Positions 16,603 through 23,350 of a stretch of 26,258 nt of DNA are shown piece after piece. A model generated the notes under the pieces. It saw nothing but the letters and a program-made list of their open reading frames with translations, was not told the origin of the DNA and did not search any database. This DNA comes from Gammaproteobacteria bacterium (GTDB taxonomy: Bacteria; Pseudomonadota; Gammaproteobacteria; UBA12402), in contig JANQHY010000030.1 in assembly GCA_028282395.1 (NCBI GenBank), positions 1 through 26,258 on the forward strand, written 5' to 3'. Position 1 is the first letter of the stretch. Every line of letters starts with the position of its first letter. The position numbers and the translations under genes were made by a program.

Positions 16603-17382
16603 TTAGAAAAAATACTGTAGGGACAAGATTATTTGGCTATTACTTGGGGTAAACGAAACATCATTACTGATAGTATCACCAGCTTGCGCACCAGTAACCG
16701 GACCACTATGGTCGATATGCTTAGTAGGATATTTAGTATATATATATTCTGCAGATAAACTGACTCGCTTGTTTAGCATTGTTGATACACCTAGACCAAG
16801 CCGATATCCAATAATATTTACATTATCGTCATACGAAGATATACCTGCATCTGCACTAACTCTCCTACTATATTGAACACTTGATTTTACCTCAAATTGC
16901 GAATCAACAACCCCTAACACTCCATAGAATAAAGTACTTCCTGTAAAGAAATAACCAGGTTTGAAGTCTAACCCATAATTAAGGCCATTTGACTCCATGG
17001 TCATGTTAGTATTAATTATAATATCCGTACCAGTGGCATCTGTCTGAGTTCTAGTTTCCGACTTATCACCTTTCAACTGATTATAAGCTACAAAAACCTC
17101 CCCTCCAATGGAATACTTATCTGCTACAGTATAGTGATAACCGAGCCTTGCTCCCAGAGAAGGGGTTATTTTGGTATTTAGGCCATTATCGTTAAAACGT
17201 TCTGTATCTGGGTTTACTCCCCCTGTTGGTAAATCAATAGTGGTTTCTGATGAGTAATTAAAATCTGGAGATAGCAAAGAACCGCTCAAACCTATGTAAG
17301 CACCTTGAGAAGGATAGTTACGCATAGCATACACACTAGAACAAAAAACAATAGCTACTACAGCCCCAATTAAATATTTCAT
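16603..17382 (-). CDS. Outer-membrane beta-barrel protein (prophage cargo)
   Basis: The start is ATG 17382: MKYLIGAVVAIVFCSSVYA is a clean signal peptide with cleavage after VYA. The mature part has alternating aromatic/hydrophobic strands (GAYIGLSGSLL, SLGARLGYHYTV, YSIGGEVFVAY, RLGLGVSTML, VSLSAEYIYTKY) and ends in LSLQYFF. A terminal Phe is the signal for BAM-mediated insertion. Size and pattern fit 8-strand opacity/OmpA-barrel porins found in many intracellular gammaproteobacteria. It is not needed for phage growth and sits between control and late genes with its own terminator, so it is probably a lysogenic-conversion gene that alters the host surface, perhaps excluding other phages or aiding host interaction. 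Confidence 0.75.
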   Translation of the reverse strand: MKYLIGAVVAIVFCSSVYAMRNYPSQGAYIGLSGSLLSPDFNYSSETTIDLPTGGVNPDTERFNDNGLNTKITPSLGARLGYHYTVADKYSIGGEVFVAYNQLKGDKSETRTQTDATGTDIIINTNMTMESNGLNYGLDFKPGYFFTGSTLFYGVLGVVDSQFEVKSSVQYSRRVSADAGISSYDDNVNIIGYRLGLGVSTMLNKRVSLSAEYIYTKYPTKHIDHSGPVTGAQAGDTISNDVSFTPSNSQIILSLQYFF

Positions 17383-17400
17383 ACTATCCCAACTTATCAC

Positions 17401-17477
17401 ACCTAAACTAGACTTAGGTTAAAAACCTTAGTTATCCAAACCAAATTTGTAAACAGCAAATTTACTTATGTATAAAA
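17401..17477 (-). promoter_or_regulatory. Probable promoter/operator region of the outer-membrane gene
   Basis: It contains two inverted repeats: 17401-17419 (ACCTAA, 7-nt spacer, TTAGGT) and 17416-17428 (AGGTT, AAA, AACCT). On the minus strand a weak promoter TTGCTG, 17 bp, GATAAC lies upstream of them. The overlap of repeats and the expected start region would suit repression, possibly by the small HTH protein encoded just upstream. This is inference from layout. Confidence 0.35.
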
Positions 17478-17654
17478 TCATGGCCTCAATAACTTAATAA
17501 GTTTTGACATTGTTGAATAACCAGGTCTTTTACACTCGCCAGTTGATATCCGAATTAGTTGACTATGAGACAACCCGCTAGCATTAGCCAGCTTACGATA
17601 GCTGCCGTATTGGCTGTAAAGCTTTGTAACAACTAAAGATGGATTACTTAACAT
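17478..17654 (-). CDS. Small HTH DNA-binding protein, 58 aa
   Basis: The ATG at 17654 overlaps the end of the VRR-NUC gene by 11 nt, and the frame runs to TGA 17478-17480. The translation begins MLSNPSLVVTKLYSQYGSYR and continues KLANASGLSHSQLIRISTGE. The pattern of a short helix, A-x-x-S-G-L-S, and a second helix with S-Q-L-I-R-I is a helix-turn-helix of the Cro/CI type. It lies in the early operon immediately upstream of the outer-membrane cargo gene, whose control region has two inverted repeats, so it could regulate that gene or act as a late regulator. Confidence 0.6.
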   Translation of the reverse strand: MLSNPSLVVTKLYSQYGSYRKLANASGLSHSQLIRISTGECKRPGYSTMSKLIKLLRP

Positions 17655-18000
17655 TCAAATACCCCTCAAAACTCTCAATTGCCTGCTGGTATCCTTTTGC
17701 TATCACACACTTATAGCCACGATCCTCGAGCAATTTCATCACATATTTTTGATTCTGAGTTACATAACCTTTCGACTGTTTTTTCATTTCGATATACAGC
17801 CCATGGTATTGCCCTGCCGGCTCAGCGATAAACAAATCTGGGCACCCCTTGAGCAATCCCTCATTCTTGAGCTTTTGCTTATGGTATGCATTGGTCGTAT
17901 AGGCGCCGTTAGGTATTGAGTGAACCAGGACATCGGGATGAGTCCACTGCAGCCATTGGACGAATGCGCATTGCTCTTGGTGTTCTGTTGAATTATTCAA
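17644..18000 (-). CDS. VRR-NUC domain nuclease
   Basis: A 118-residue single-domain protein of the PD-(D/E)xK type: E-x-Q near the N-terminus, HSIPNGAY (27-34), the catalytic-type KGCPDLFI with D55, then YIEMKK with E71 and K73, and a Gln at 82. These are the hallmark positions of the VRR-NUC family, small phage Holliday-junction or flap endonucleases. The start is TTG 18000, preceded by GGAG at about 6 nt. It is grouped with helicase and origin-binding genes, so it probably resolves replication or recombination intermediates before packaging. Confidence 0.85.
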   Translation of the reverse strand: MNNSTEHQEQCAFVQWLQWTHPDVLVHSIPNGAYTTNAYHKQKLKNEGLLKGCPDLFIAEPAGQYHGLYIEMKKQSKGYVTQNQKYVMKLLEDRGYKCVIAKGYQQAIESFEGYLNVK

Positions 18001-18070
18001 AACTTACTCCAAGACATAGAATAGAAGCTTCATTGGTAGTGCTAGAATCAATTATCTTATCTTTACCCAT
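17993..18070 (-). CDS. Possible 25-residue small ORF
   Basis: ATG 18070 is preceded by AGGGGT at about 6 nt, and the frame (MGKDKIIDSSTTNEASILCL, then 5 more residues) ends at TAA 17993-17995, overlapping the TTG start of the nuclease gene by 8 nt. It fills the only gap in the early operon. It may be a real small protein or a coupling leader for the TTG-started gene. No family is recognised. Confidence 0.35.
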   Translation of the reverse strand: MGKDKIIDSSTTNEASILCLGVSFE

Positions 18071-18080
18071 CTTTTTACCC

Positions 18081-18272
18081 CTAGCTGGTTACCCTTAAAA
18101 TCGATTTCCGACCCTTAGTTCCAGCAATAGCACTTCTGACAAACTTCAAATCACTATCCGTCAAGTTATACCCACGATTTTTAAAAACACTCAGCACAGT
18201 CTCATCAGACAGCCGATAACCATGCCTGCGCTGCATCGTTTCAACCTCTTTCATGATGGTTTGTAGGCTCAT
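18081..18272 (-). CDS. Small early phage protein, 63 aa
   Basis: The start is ATG 18272, which overlaps the helicase stop (CTATGA) and has GGAG 7 nt upstream; the longer frame from 18293 is not needed. The sequence is helical (MSLQTIMKEVETMQRRHGYR) and ends in a basic patch (GTKGRKSILRV). The segment GYRLSDETVLSVFKNRGYNL could form a winged-helix or helix-turn-helix-like fold. I do not recognise the family. Its place after the helicase suggests a replication or regulatory accessory role. Confidence 0.6.
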   Translation of the reverse strand: MSLQTIMKEVETMQRRHGYRLSDETVLSVFKNRGYNLTDSDLKFVRSAIAGTKGRKSILRVTS

Positions 18273-19558
18273 AGCTCTGCTCCTGATGTGCATTTTTGAA
18301 CATTGGATGAGAGCTTCCTGCCATAAGGATTATCATCCTGTGTAATCCGTTGAATATCTTTGTTAAACACAATTGGCACATTCAGGTGCTCACCATCACG
18401 ACTTTTGACACAAACCATCCAATAGCAATAATCAGATTCATCCTCGTTTTTGTGCAGCATCATGATGGTATCTGATGCTTGTTCGATAGTTCCTGAGCCT
18501 TTCAGATCTGATTGCTTTGGTAAACTCTGACTTTTTTCACTTTCACGATTAGATTGAGCCAGAGCCAAGACATGGCAGCTACAATCAATGGCAATATCGT
18601 GAATGCTTTTTGCAACATCATCGAGCTTTTCAACAGTGCTAAATCCATTGCCTTTGATGTTTTGCAAGTAATCAATAACAACCATATCAACACCGTGTCG
18701 TTTTTTCATATCCCTGACCACCTTGCGGATGTTGGAAATGCTCAAAGGCGCTTTGTAGTAGATGTAAAAGTTCTTTAGGGTGTCTTTTGCTTCCATTAAT
18801 GATTCATAGTCTTCAGCTTGAAGATCTTGAGGGGTAAGGCGTAGTTTCTTGGTTGATATACCCGTCTGAGAGGATAAAACCCTGTTGAGTAATCTCTCAG
18901 TGCTCATTTCAGTACTGATGAACAGCACATTGCTACCACTCTTGGCTGCATGATATCCAAAACTCAGCCCTAGTGACGTTTTACCCATGCCAGGACGAGC
19001 ACCAATAGTCATCACTTCGCCTCTATGGAGTCCACCCAGTGCTTTATTAAGCATGGGAAACGGCGTGTATATTGGCTCTCTGCCATTAATCATTGACCTA
19101 TCAGCTAGGTCATCAATGTACTTATCAAACTCTTGATAGCAATCAGTAAACGGTTTTGATACAAGTATTCCTTCTGCGCGCTTAGCAATTCCAGTTAAAG
19201 CCTCCAGTGCATCATGCGAGTTACCAGAATGGGCAATTTTATGCAGCACCTTAACGCCATCGTTGGCAAAGCGTTTGGACAGAAAAGCCTCGATATGTCT
19301 ATCGATTAGCACATCATAACCACCAACCCTTGCATTGTTGGCCAGCGACAAAATCTCTGAGTTTGCACCAAAGAACTCGTATACAGAAATGGCATCAAAT
19401 TCATTGGATTTCATGTGCTTGATAACATCCGAGTTAAGCAGTGAGCCTGTTTGACCAGTAAAGTCATTAGAGTTTAACGAATCAGAGTAATCGATAAGCT
19501 TCTCTGGGGATATTAGAAAAGCACCGATGATAACTTGCTCGATATCAATATCATTCAT
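18269..19558 (-). CDS. Replicative DNA helicase, DnaB-like
   Basis: The start is taken as ATG 19558, two nt after the stop of the upstream gene; an earlier in-frame ATG at 19588 lies inside that gene. The C-terminal domain has Walker A GARPGMGKTS (about residues 185-194), then FISTEMS, Walker B MVVIDYLQ (about 301), and the DnaB motif LAQSNRESEK followed by SDLKGSGTIEQASD. The N-terminal 100 residues match a short DnaB N-domain (IEQVIIGAFLISPEKL). It unwinds the phage origin and pairs with the O-like protein encoded upstream, as in P22 (genes 18 and 12). Confidence 0.9.
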   Translation of the reverse strand: MNDIDIEQVIIGAFLISPEKLIDYSDSLNSNDFTGQTGSLLNSDVIKHMKSNEFDAISVYEFFGANSEILSLANNARVGGYDVLIDRHIEAFLSKRFANDGVKVLHKIAHSGNSHDALEALTGIAKRAEGILVSKPFTDCYQEFDKYIDDLADRSMINGREPIYTPFPMLNKALGGLHRGEVMTIGARPGMGKTSLGLSFGYHAAKSGSNVLFISTEMSTERLLNRVLSSQTGISTKKLRLTPQDLQAEDYESLMEAKDTLKNFYIYYKAPLSISNIRKVVRDMKKRHGVDMVVIDYLQNIKGNGFSTVEKLDDVAKSIHDIAIDCSCHVLALAQSNRESEKSQSLPKQSDLKGSGTIEQASDTIMMLHKNEDESDYCYWMVCVKSRDGEHLNVPIVFNKDIQRITQDDNPYGRKLSSNVQKCTSGAEL

Positions 19559-19560
19559 CC

Positions 19561-20535
19561 TTACGCCATCCTCTTGTTGCTTGACCATCTCAAATAATCA
19601 TCGTTGGTTAATTGCTCGTAGGTTTTTTCTTTCACTGCCCACTTGAATGACCTGCCAGGGGCAACAACAGGATTGTTATTGGTGTGTGCAATTAGAGTCG
19701 TGAAATACTTTCGCCAGGCATCCAGACTCTTGTAGTCAAGTTTTGATTCTGACTTCTTGGCCAGCTTGATGATTTTCGTAATGTTGTTTCTGCTGGTAGA
19801 GCTTGCCGCACTTTTTCTGCCACCAGGGCTTTTGATGTTGGATTGGATTGCTATCTCATCCCAAACCTCAGCCACGTTGTCGGCAAAGGTTTCGATGTTG
19901 AAACGTCTTTTGGGTTCTGGTTTGTTAAAAACAAATTCAATTTGCTCTTCATGCGTTCCAAGATTTGGGTTTAGGTTTTGCTTTTCAGGTTCGTTGAATT
20001 CGAGATTGGTTTGTTCGTTTTCATTACCCCTTTTATTATTTGGGGTTTGTAATAAATCTTTCTTTTGTAATATATCTCTATCTTTGTTAAAGGGTGACAC
20101 TTCTGCCGACGTCGGCACTTCTGCGAGGCTCGCAGATCTGTCTATCTCGGTTGGCTTACCGAGGTATACAGTTTTGTCTGCCTCGGCACTTTTGCCGACA
20201 CTGACACTTTTGTCTATCTCGGTTAAGTCAGAAAAATTATATACGTCATAGGTTGTTCCAATAACAGTGCCTTTGGCAGATCTTATGGTTACAAGCCTTA
20301 AAAGACCTATATCGGTTAAAATTTTTATCGCATCTGCGTACCTTTTTCTTCCAATACCAAGCTGCTGAAATATGTCATTTTTTCTAACTATCCAATCTTT
20401 TGGTTTAGAGCATAGGTAGACCCAAATAGCTAAGGCATCTGCGTTTTTAATATGTGCAATAACATCAGATTGCAGCACAACAAATGGTATTGATTTATTT
20501 TTAAACTCAGATGGTTTGCGCTTTTCTACTGACAT
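19561..20535 (-). CDS. Replication initiator, lambda O-like
   Basis: A 324-residue protein directly before the helicase. The N-terminal 95 residues are a winged-helix domain of the phage replication-protein type (VLQSDVIAHIKNADALAIWV, then LGIGRKRYADAIKILTDIGL). The middle (about 105-150) is a 12-residue repeat series (TEIDKSVSVGKS / AEADKTVYLGKP / TEIDRSASLAEV) encoded by 36-bp DNA repeats. The C-terminal part, from KRRFNIETFADNVAEVWDEI on, probably contacts the helicase. Lambda O has the same plan: DNA-binding N-terminus, origin within the gene, helicase-recruiting C-terminus. It overlaps the Cro-like gene by 10 nt. Confidence 0.75.
   Translation of the reverse strand: MSVEKRKPSEFKNKSIPFVVLQSDVIAHIKNADALAIWVYLCSKPKDWIVRKNDIFQQLGIGRKRYADAIKILTDIGLLRLVTIRSAKGTVIGTTYDVYNFSDLTEIDKSVSVGKSAEADKTVYLGKPTEIDRSASLAEVPTSAEVSPFNKDRDILQKKDLLQTPNNKRGNENEQTNLEFNEPEKQNLNPNLGTHEEQIEFVFNKPEPKRRFNIETFADNVAEVWDEIAIQSNIKSPGGRKSAASSTSRNNITKIIKLAKKSESKLDYKSLDAWRKYFTTLIAHTNNNPVVAPGRSFKWAVKEKTYEQLTNDDYLRWSSNKRMA
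20104..20224. other. Candidate phage replication origin with 36-bp iterons
   Basis: Three copies of TGTCTNNCTCGGNN start at 20139, 20175 and 20211, exactly 36 bp apart; the first and third are identical over 14 bp. Between and beside them lie four inverted repeats: TGCCGACGTCGGCA (20104-20117, perfect), TCTGCGA/TCGCAGA (20120-20136), CTCGGT/ACCGAG (20146-20163) and TCGGCA/TGCCGA (20183-20198). The block is G+C-rich, inside the O-like gene, and flanked by AT-rich DNA (20225-20250). This matches the lambdoid layout, where the initiator binds iterons within its own gene. Confidence 0.6.
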
Positions 20536-20729
20536 GATTTACCACCATTAACAAAATTAAATCGCTTAGATCTTTTGTCGAACCTGATAAGACCAGCTTT
20601 CTCCATTTCAAAAAGTCGTAACTTTGGTATGTTATTCCACTGCGTTACCGCCCCGCGAGTAATACCAAAAAAATCTGCAGCACTTGAGTAGGTTTTAAAA
20701 ACATTGAGTAAATCTGGTTTTTGCTGCAT
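20526..20729 (-). CDS. Cro-like repressor
   Basis: A 67-residue protein with a helix-turn-helix: VFKTYSSAADFFGITRGAVT then QWNNIPKLRLFEMEKAG. The A-x-x-F-G-I-T-R-G-A-V-T-Q-W signature is typical of short Cro proteins encoded opposite a CI gene. It is the first gene of the leftward early operon and is transcribed divergently from the CI-type gene. It probably blocks CI expression and tunes the early promoter after induction. Confidence 0.75.
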   Translation of the reverse strand: MQQKPDLLNVFKTYSSAADFFGITRGAVTQWNNIPKLRLFEMEKAGLIRFDKRSKRFNFVNGGKSCQ

Positions 20730-20760
20730 AATGCCGCCCTAATAATAGATAACTAAACAA

Positions 20761-20789
20761 ATTATAGAACAAGGAATCTATTCTATCAA
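20761..20789 (-). promoter_or_regulatory. Early promoter for the Cro-like/replication operon
   Basis: The minus strand reads TTGATA (20789-20784), 17 bp, TATAAT (20766-20761): five of six and six of six matches to consensus. It overlaps an operator-like half site at 20753-20762 and an inverted repeat ATAGAA/TTCTAT at 20764-20786, as expected of a CI-repressed early promoter. Confidence 0.7.
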
Positions 20790-20797
20790 TATGATAT

Positions 20798-20819
20798 TTT
20801 GCTTAGTTAGCTAAACAAA
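20798..20819. promoter_or_regulatory. CI/Cro operator palindrome
   Basis: TTTGCTTAGTTAGCTAAACAAA is a 22-bp imperfect palindrome lying just upstream of the CI ribosome site. Its right half, CTAAACAAAT, recurs at 20753-20762, over the early promoter start region. Two related sites flanking divergent promoters is the classical switch layout. The CI promoter itself is weak: a TATGAT at 20790-20795 with no good -35, similar to PRM types that need activation. Confidence 0.6.
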
Positions 20820-20834
20820 TATAGGAGTTATGCC

Positions 20835-21428
20835 ATGGAATACGGCAGCACAGTGCGTCGCGTAAGAACCGCCCTAGGAATGAAGCAAGATGAATTTGCT
20901 AAGAAAATCGGTGTCAGCAAAGGCGCTGTTAGCCAATGGGAAAATAATATTGTCCAACCAAAAGGAAAAAGCTACCAGTCCATAGAAAACCTAAGAATGA
21001 TGATTGATGGTGAAAGCAACATCAAGCTTATTGACGACCCATTTTCAAAAGTACCATTATTAAACACAGTAAGCGCCGGCAAATACCTACCTATCACTGA
21101 AAATTATGAAGGAGAACACATAGAAGTGCCAATGAAATATTATCAAAAGAATGAAACCTTTGCCCTACGAGTGTCTGGGGATTCAATGGAGTGCGCAAAT
21201 CGCGAGGCCATATTTCACGATGACATTGTAATTGTTCATTCGTCAAAGGCAGCTAAAGAAGGAGATATTGTAGTGGCCATCCTTGGAGGCGATGCCACAA
21301 TAAAGAAATTAGTTAGAGATGCCGGAAAGTATTATCTCAAACCTCTTAACACACAGTATCAGCTAATACCTGTCGAAGATGATACGTCAATTGTTGGAGT
21401 TGTAGTTGCAACAATCAGGGAGGCATAA
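20835..21428 (+). CDS. CI/LexA-type prophage repressor with self-cleavage domain
   Basis: ATG 20835 has GGAG 7 nt upstream. Residues 5-58 are an XRE helix-turn-helix (MKQDEFAKKIGVSKGAVSQW). The C-terminal S24 domain has the cleavage bond Ala81-Gly82 (VSAGKY), the catalytic Ser117 in RVSGDSM and Lys157 in ATIKKLV, all placed as in LexA and lambda CI. The protein should hold the early promoter off and be inactivated by RecA during DNA damage, so this prophage is built to be SOS-inducible. No defect is visible in the gene. Confidence 0.9.
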   Translation: MEYGSTVRRVRTALGMKQDEFAKKIGVSKGAVSQWENNIVQPKGKSYQSIENLRMMIDGESNIKLIDDPFSKVPLLNTVSAGKYLPITENYEGEHIEVPMKYYQKNETFALRVSGDSMECANREAIFHDDIVIVHSSKAAKEGDIVVAILGGDATIKKLVRDAGKYYLKPLNTQYQLIPVEDDTSIVGVVVATIREA

Positions 21429-21448
21429 TAACTCAATCACTACCGCAT

Positions 21449-21536
21449 TAGAGCGCCAGATTAATACATCACTCGCTCTAGTTAGAAATTAATCGCTATA
21501 GCGAATTTAGTTTATAGGATATACTATAGTGATATC
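21449..21536. promoter_or_regulatory. Three inverted repeats between repressor and DUF3800 gene
   Basis: The 129-bp gap holds TAGAGCG/CGCTCTA (21449-21455 with 21474-21480), the perfect 12-bp palindrome TCGCTATAGCGA (21493-21504), and GATAT/ATATC around ACTATAGTG (21518-21536). The first could end repressor transcription, though it has no U-tract. The others look like protein-binding sites controlling the downstream gene, since a TATACT (21520-21525) lies within the last one. Confidence 0.4.
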
Positions 21537-21557
21537 AAAATCGCTACTTATATAATA

Positions 21558-22295
21558 ATGACCACTGTTCACAACATATATTGTGATGAAAGCTGCCATA
21601 TGGAGCATGACCACCAACAGTTTATGGTGCTAGGTGGATTAGCTGTGCCTAATAATTTAAAAATCGAAGTGTTTGATCGCATTAAAGCAATTCGTAGGCA
21701 ATATGGTATAACAAAAAGTGAAATGAAATGGACAAAAGTTTCCAATGCAGCCATCGATGCCTACGCAGCAGTAGTTAATTATTTTTTTGACAAAGATGAT
21801 CTTTATTTTCGCGCAGTCGTCATCGACAAAAAGCAGTTAAACCATAATCATTTTGGGCACTGTCATGATGAGTTTTATTATAAAATGTATTTCTACTTAC
21901 TGAACTGGTTTATCGCACCCGATAAACAATGCAATATTTACCTAGACATTAAAGACACTCAAGGTAGTGGAAAAGTAAACAAACTACACGAAGTACTATG
22001 CAACAGCAATTATGACTTTTCGCAAAACATGATCAAAAAAATGCAGGAGATTCATTCTCACGAAGTCGTATTGATGCAGATCACTGATGTCTTGATCGGC
22101 GCCATCGGGTATGCAAATAGATTTTCCAACCACAGCGGTAAAAGCGAAGCCAAAAACAAACTGGTTCAATTGATTAGTGAGCGTTCATCTAGCAGCTTAG
22201 TGCGTTCAACTCCGCAAGGAGCAAGGAAGTTCAATATCTTCTGCTGGCAAGGACATATGAAATATTTATTAAAACACTCGTACGTGACAGAATAA
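21558..22295 (+). CDS. DUF3800 family protein
   Basis: A 245-residue protein with the DUF3800 signature: YCDES at residues 8-12 (Asp10, Glu11), the segment E-M-K-W at 55-58, YLDIKD with Asp130, and QITDVLIGA with Asp177. These acidic positions are conserved in the family, which is thought to have an RNase H-like fold and so perhaps a metal-dependent nuclease activity. Members are common in prophages and islands; the cellular role is not established. ATG 21558 is kept because later starts would remove the DES motif. No ribosome site is visible, and TATAAT abuts the start. It lies directly behind the repressor, the usual place of genes expressed in the lysogen. Confidence 0.8.
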   Translation: MTTVHNIYCDESCHMEHDHQQFMVLGGLAVPNNLKIEVFDRIKAIRRQYGITKSEMKWTKVSNAAIDAYAAVVNYFFDKDDLYFRAVVIDKKQLNHNHFGHCHDEFYYKMYFYLLNWFIAPDKQCNIYLDIKDTQGSGKVNKLHEVLCNSNYDFSQNMIKKMQEIHSHEVVLMQITDVLIGAIGYANRFSNHSGKSEAKNKLVQLISERSSSSLVRSTPQGARKFNIFCWQGHMKYLLKHSYVTE

Positions 22296-22366
22296 CCTTT
22301 TTAGGGCTACCTGTAGCTTACCCTTATAAACCCGCTTCACATAATAAGCATTTTGTTTTTTGGCAT

Positions 22367-22729
22367 TTGGTTTCTGAAGACAAGAAGAATTCTGGCACCG
22401 AAGAACAAAGACTGCCCGACTTGAGACGCTGCGAAAGAATCATGTGGATTTCGTATGTACTTAAAAATGCGATGGATTTAAAGCAAGTGTGGTGCTGGGA
22501 AAAACCTGTGAAAACAAAAAGAGGTAAGAAAAACCACATTGCTTTATATCTGCACGAAAAACAATATTTAGTAATTCTTAGAAGAAAAAACAATAGATTT
22601 GAACTTGTTACGTCATTCATAAAAAGAAGCTCCAAGAAACTTCTTAAAGAAAGAGATAGCCATGAGGACCCTAGAAAAAGCAGAGGCCGCGATTCAGCGA
22701 CCTCAGATACTCCTTCTACAACTAGGTAG
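22367..22729 (+). CDS. Probable BECR-fold nuclease-like phage protein; start unresolved
   Basis: From TTG 22367 the frame gives 120 residues. The core, LPDLRRCERIMWISYVLKNA followed by IALYLHEKQYLVILRRK and FELVTSF, matches a common phage family with R-x-E-R-I-x-W, Y-L-V-V-L and L-x-T-A-Y signatures. I associate it with the Barnase/EndoU/ColicinE5/RelE-like (BECR) nucleases; that link is from memory. Similarity appears to begin before the TTG, at HNKHFVFWHL (22340-22369), and the frame stays open back into the DUF3800 gene with no ATG, GTG or TTG. The true start may be non-standard, the gene may have lost its start, or it may be made by a -1 shift from DUF3800. Confidence 0.5.
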   Translation: MVSEDKKNSGTEEQRLPDLRRCERIMWISYVLKNAMDLKQVWCWEKPVKTKRGKKNHIALYLHEKQYLVILRRKNNRFELVTSFIKRSSKKLLKERDSHEDPRKSRGRDSATSDTPSTTR

Positions 22730-22743
22730 ATGAGCTAGTTGTA
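22717..22743. terminator. Hairpin at the end of the DUF3800/BECR-like pair
   Basis: A perfect 9-bp inverted repeat TACAACTAG/CTAGTTGTA with a 9-nt loop that contains the stop codon of the preceding gene. A second stem (GAGGCCGC with GCGACCTC, 7 of 8 pairs) lies just upstream at 22683-22704. No clear U-tract follows, so termination is only probable. Confidence 0.4.
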
Positions 22744-22928
22744 TTCTAGACCAGCTATGGAATAGATTCAATTTAAAATTTAATAGGTAAAAATCCTGTT
22801 TCATATCCCACTAAATTTTGTTAAGAATCATAAGTTTCTAAATTTATATCTAAAAATTTAGATTTGCTATTTACTTTTAATTTTAGTTTGCTAAACTATA
22901 GTCATATAAACGATATCCGAGACCTGCA
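22730..22928. promoter_or_regulatory. AT-rich intergenic region with a hairpin and an operator-like palindrome
   Basis: It contains a perfect 9-bp inverted repeat TCTAAATTT/AAATTTAGA (22837-22862) and the short palindrome TAGTTT-GCT-AAACTA (22884-22898). The latter resembles the half sites of the prophage switch (CTAAACAAA) and lies upstream of the gene starting at 22929. No convincing promoter was identified and there is no coding sequence in this stretch. Confidence 0.35.
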
Positions 22929-23219
22929 ATGCTAAACCGATGCCGAGTTTCAGAAGATCTAAACGCATATGAGCTATCCCAAATAACCGGCGGCATGTGT
23001 ACTGAAAGCTTAACCAATAATGAAAAGATTTTCAGAGCATGCTACGACGACAAGGATAAAGCATATGACATCGAAGACCATATGCTTGGGTTTGAGGGAT
23101 TAAAACTGGATGACCTGAGAGACGTAATGCTTAGCCCTAACGATTTTGCACTACTTAAACACGCCAAGGTTTTAAAAGACAGGTTGCAACGATTGGCTTT
23201 GGATGTAATTAACAATTAG
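22929..23219 (+). CDS. Hypothetical protein, 96 aa
   Basis: The frame from ATG 22929 encodes a mildly acidic, mostly helical protein (VSEDLNAYELSQITGG near the start; LKHAKVLKDRLQRLALDV near the end). There is no membrane segment or known motif. The ribosome site is poor (GAGA about 8 nt upstream). Its position, behind a repressor-like palindrome and a hairpin, suggests a separately controlled accessory gene. I do not recognise it. The chance that it is a real gene rests on length and codon composition. Confidence 0.45.
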   Translation: MLNRCRVSEDLNAYELSQITGGMCTESLTNNEKIFRACYDDKDKAYDIEDHMLGFEGLKLDDLRDVMLSPNDFALLKHAKVLKDRLQRLALDVINN

Positions 23220-23350
23220 ACGCTGATTCAATTAACAAACGGACGCCGCAACAGCCAAGGACGATGTCTCCCCTCGTCACTTTACATCGCCAAGCATGAC
23301 CCGCTTGGGGCAGAAAACGGGTCAAATTAGGAATTCATCGGAGATAGTTC
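23220..23350. other. Non-coding stretch with small repeats and stems
   Basis: The stretch is less AT-rich than its surroundings. A short direct repeat AATTAACAANNNGACGC (14 of 17 matches) occurs at 23207-23223 and 23230-23246. Two 6-bp stems follow: CGATGT/ACATCG (23262-23289) and GACCCG/CGGGTC (23298-23323). An alternative CCAAG/CTTGG stem (23290-23308) would compete with the second. It could be a leader RNA for the ORF at 23351 or debris of an integration site; nothing decides between these. Confidence 0.25.

Noticed and set aside
19757..20251. 164-residue plus-strand frame opposite the O-like gene
   Set aside because: It is antisense to a well-supported replication gene, has no ribosome site, and is rich in Leu/Ser/Phe as expected of a mirror frame.
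22324..22635. 103-residue minus-strand frame opposite the BECR-like gene
   Set aside because: The plus-strand frame has recognisable family signatures; the antisense frame is Phe/Leu/Cys-rich without a start signal.
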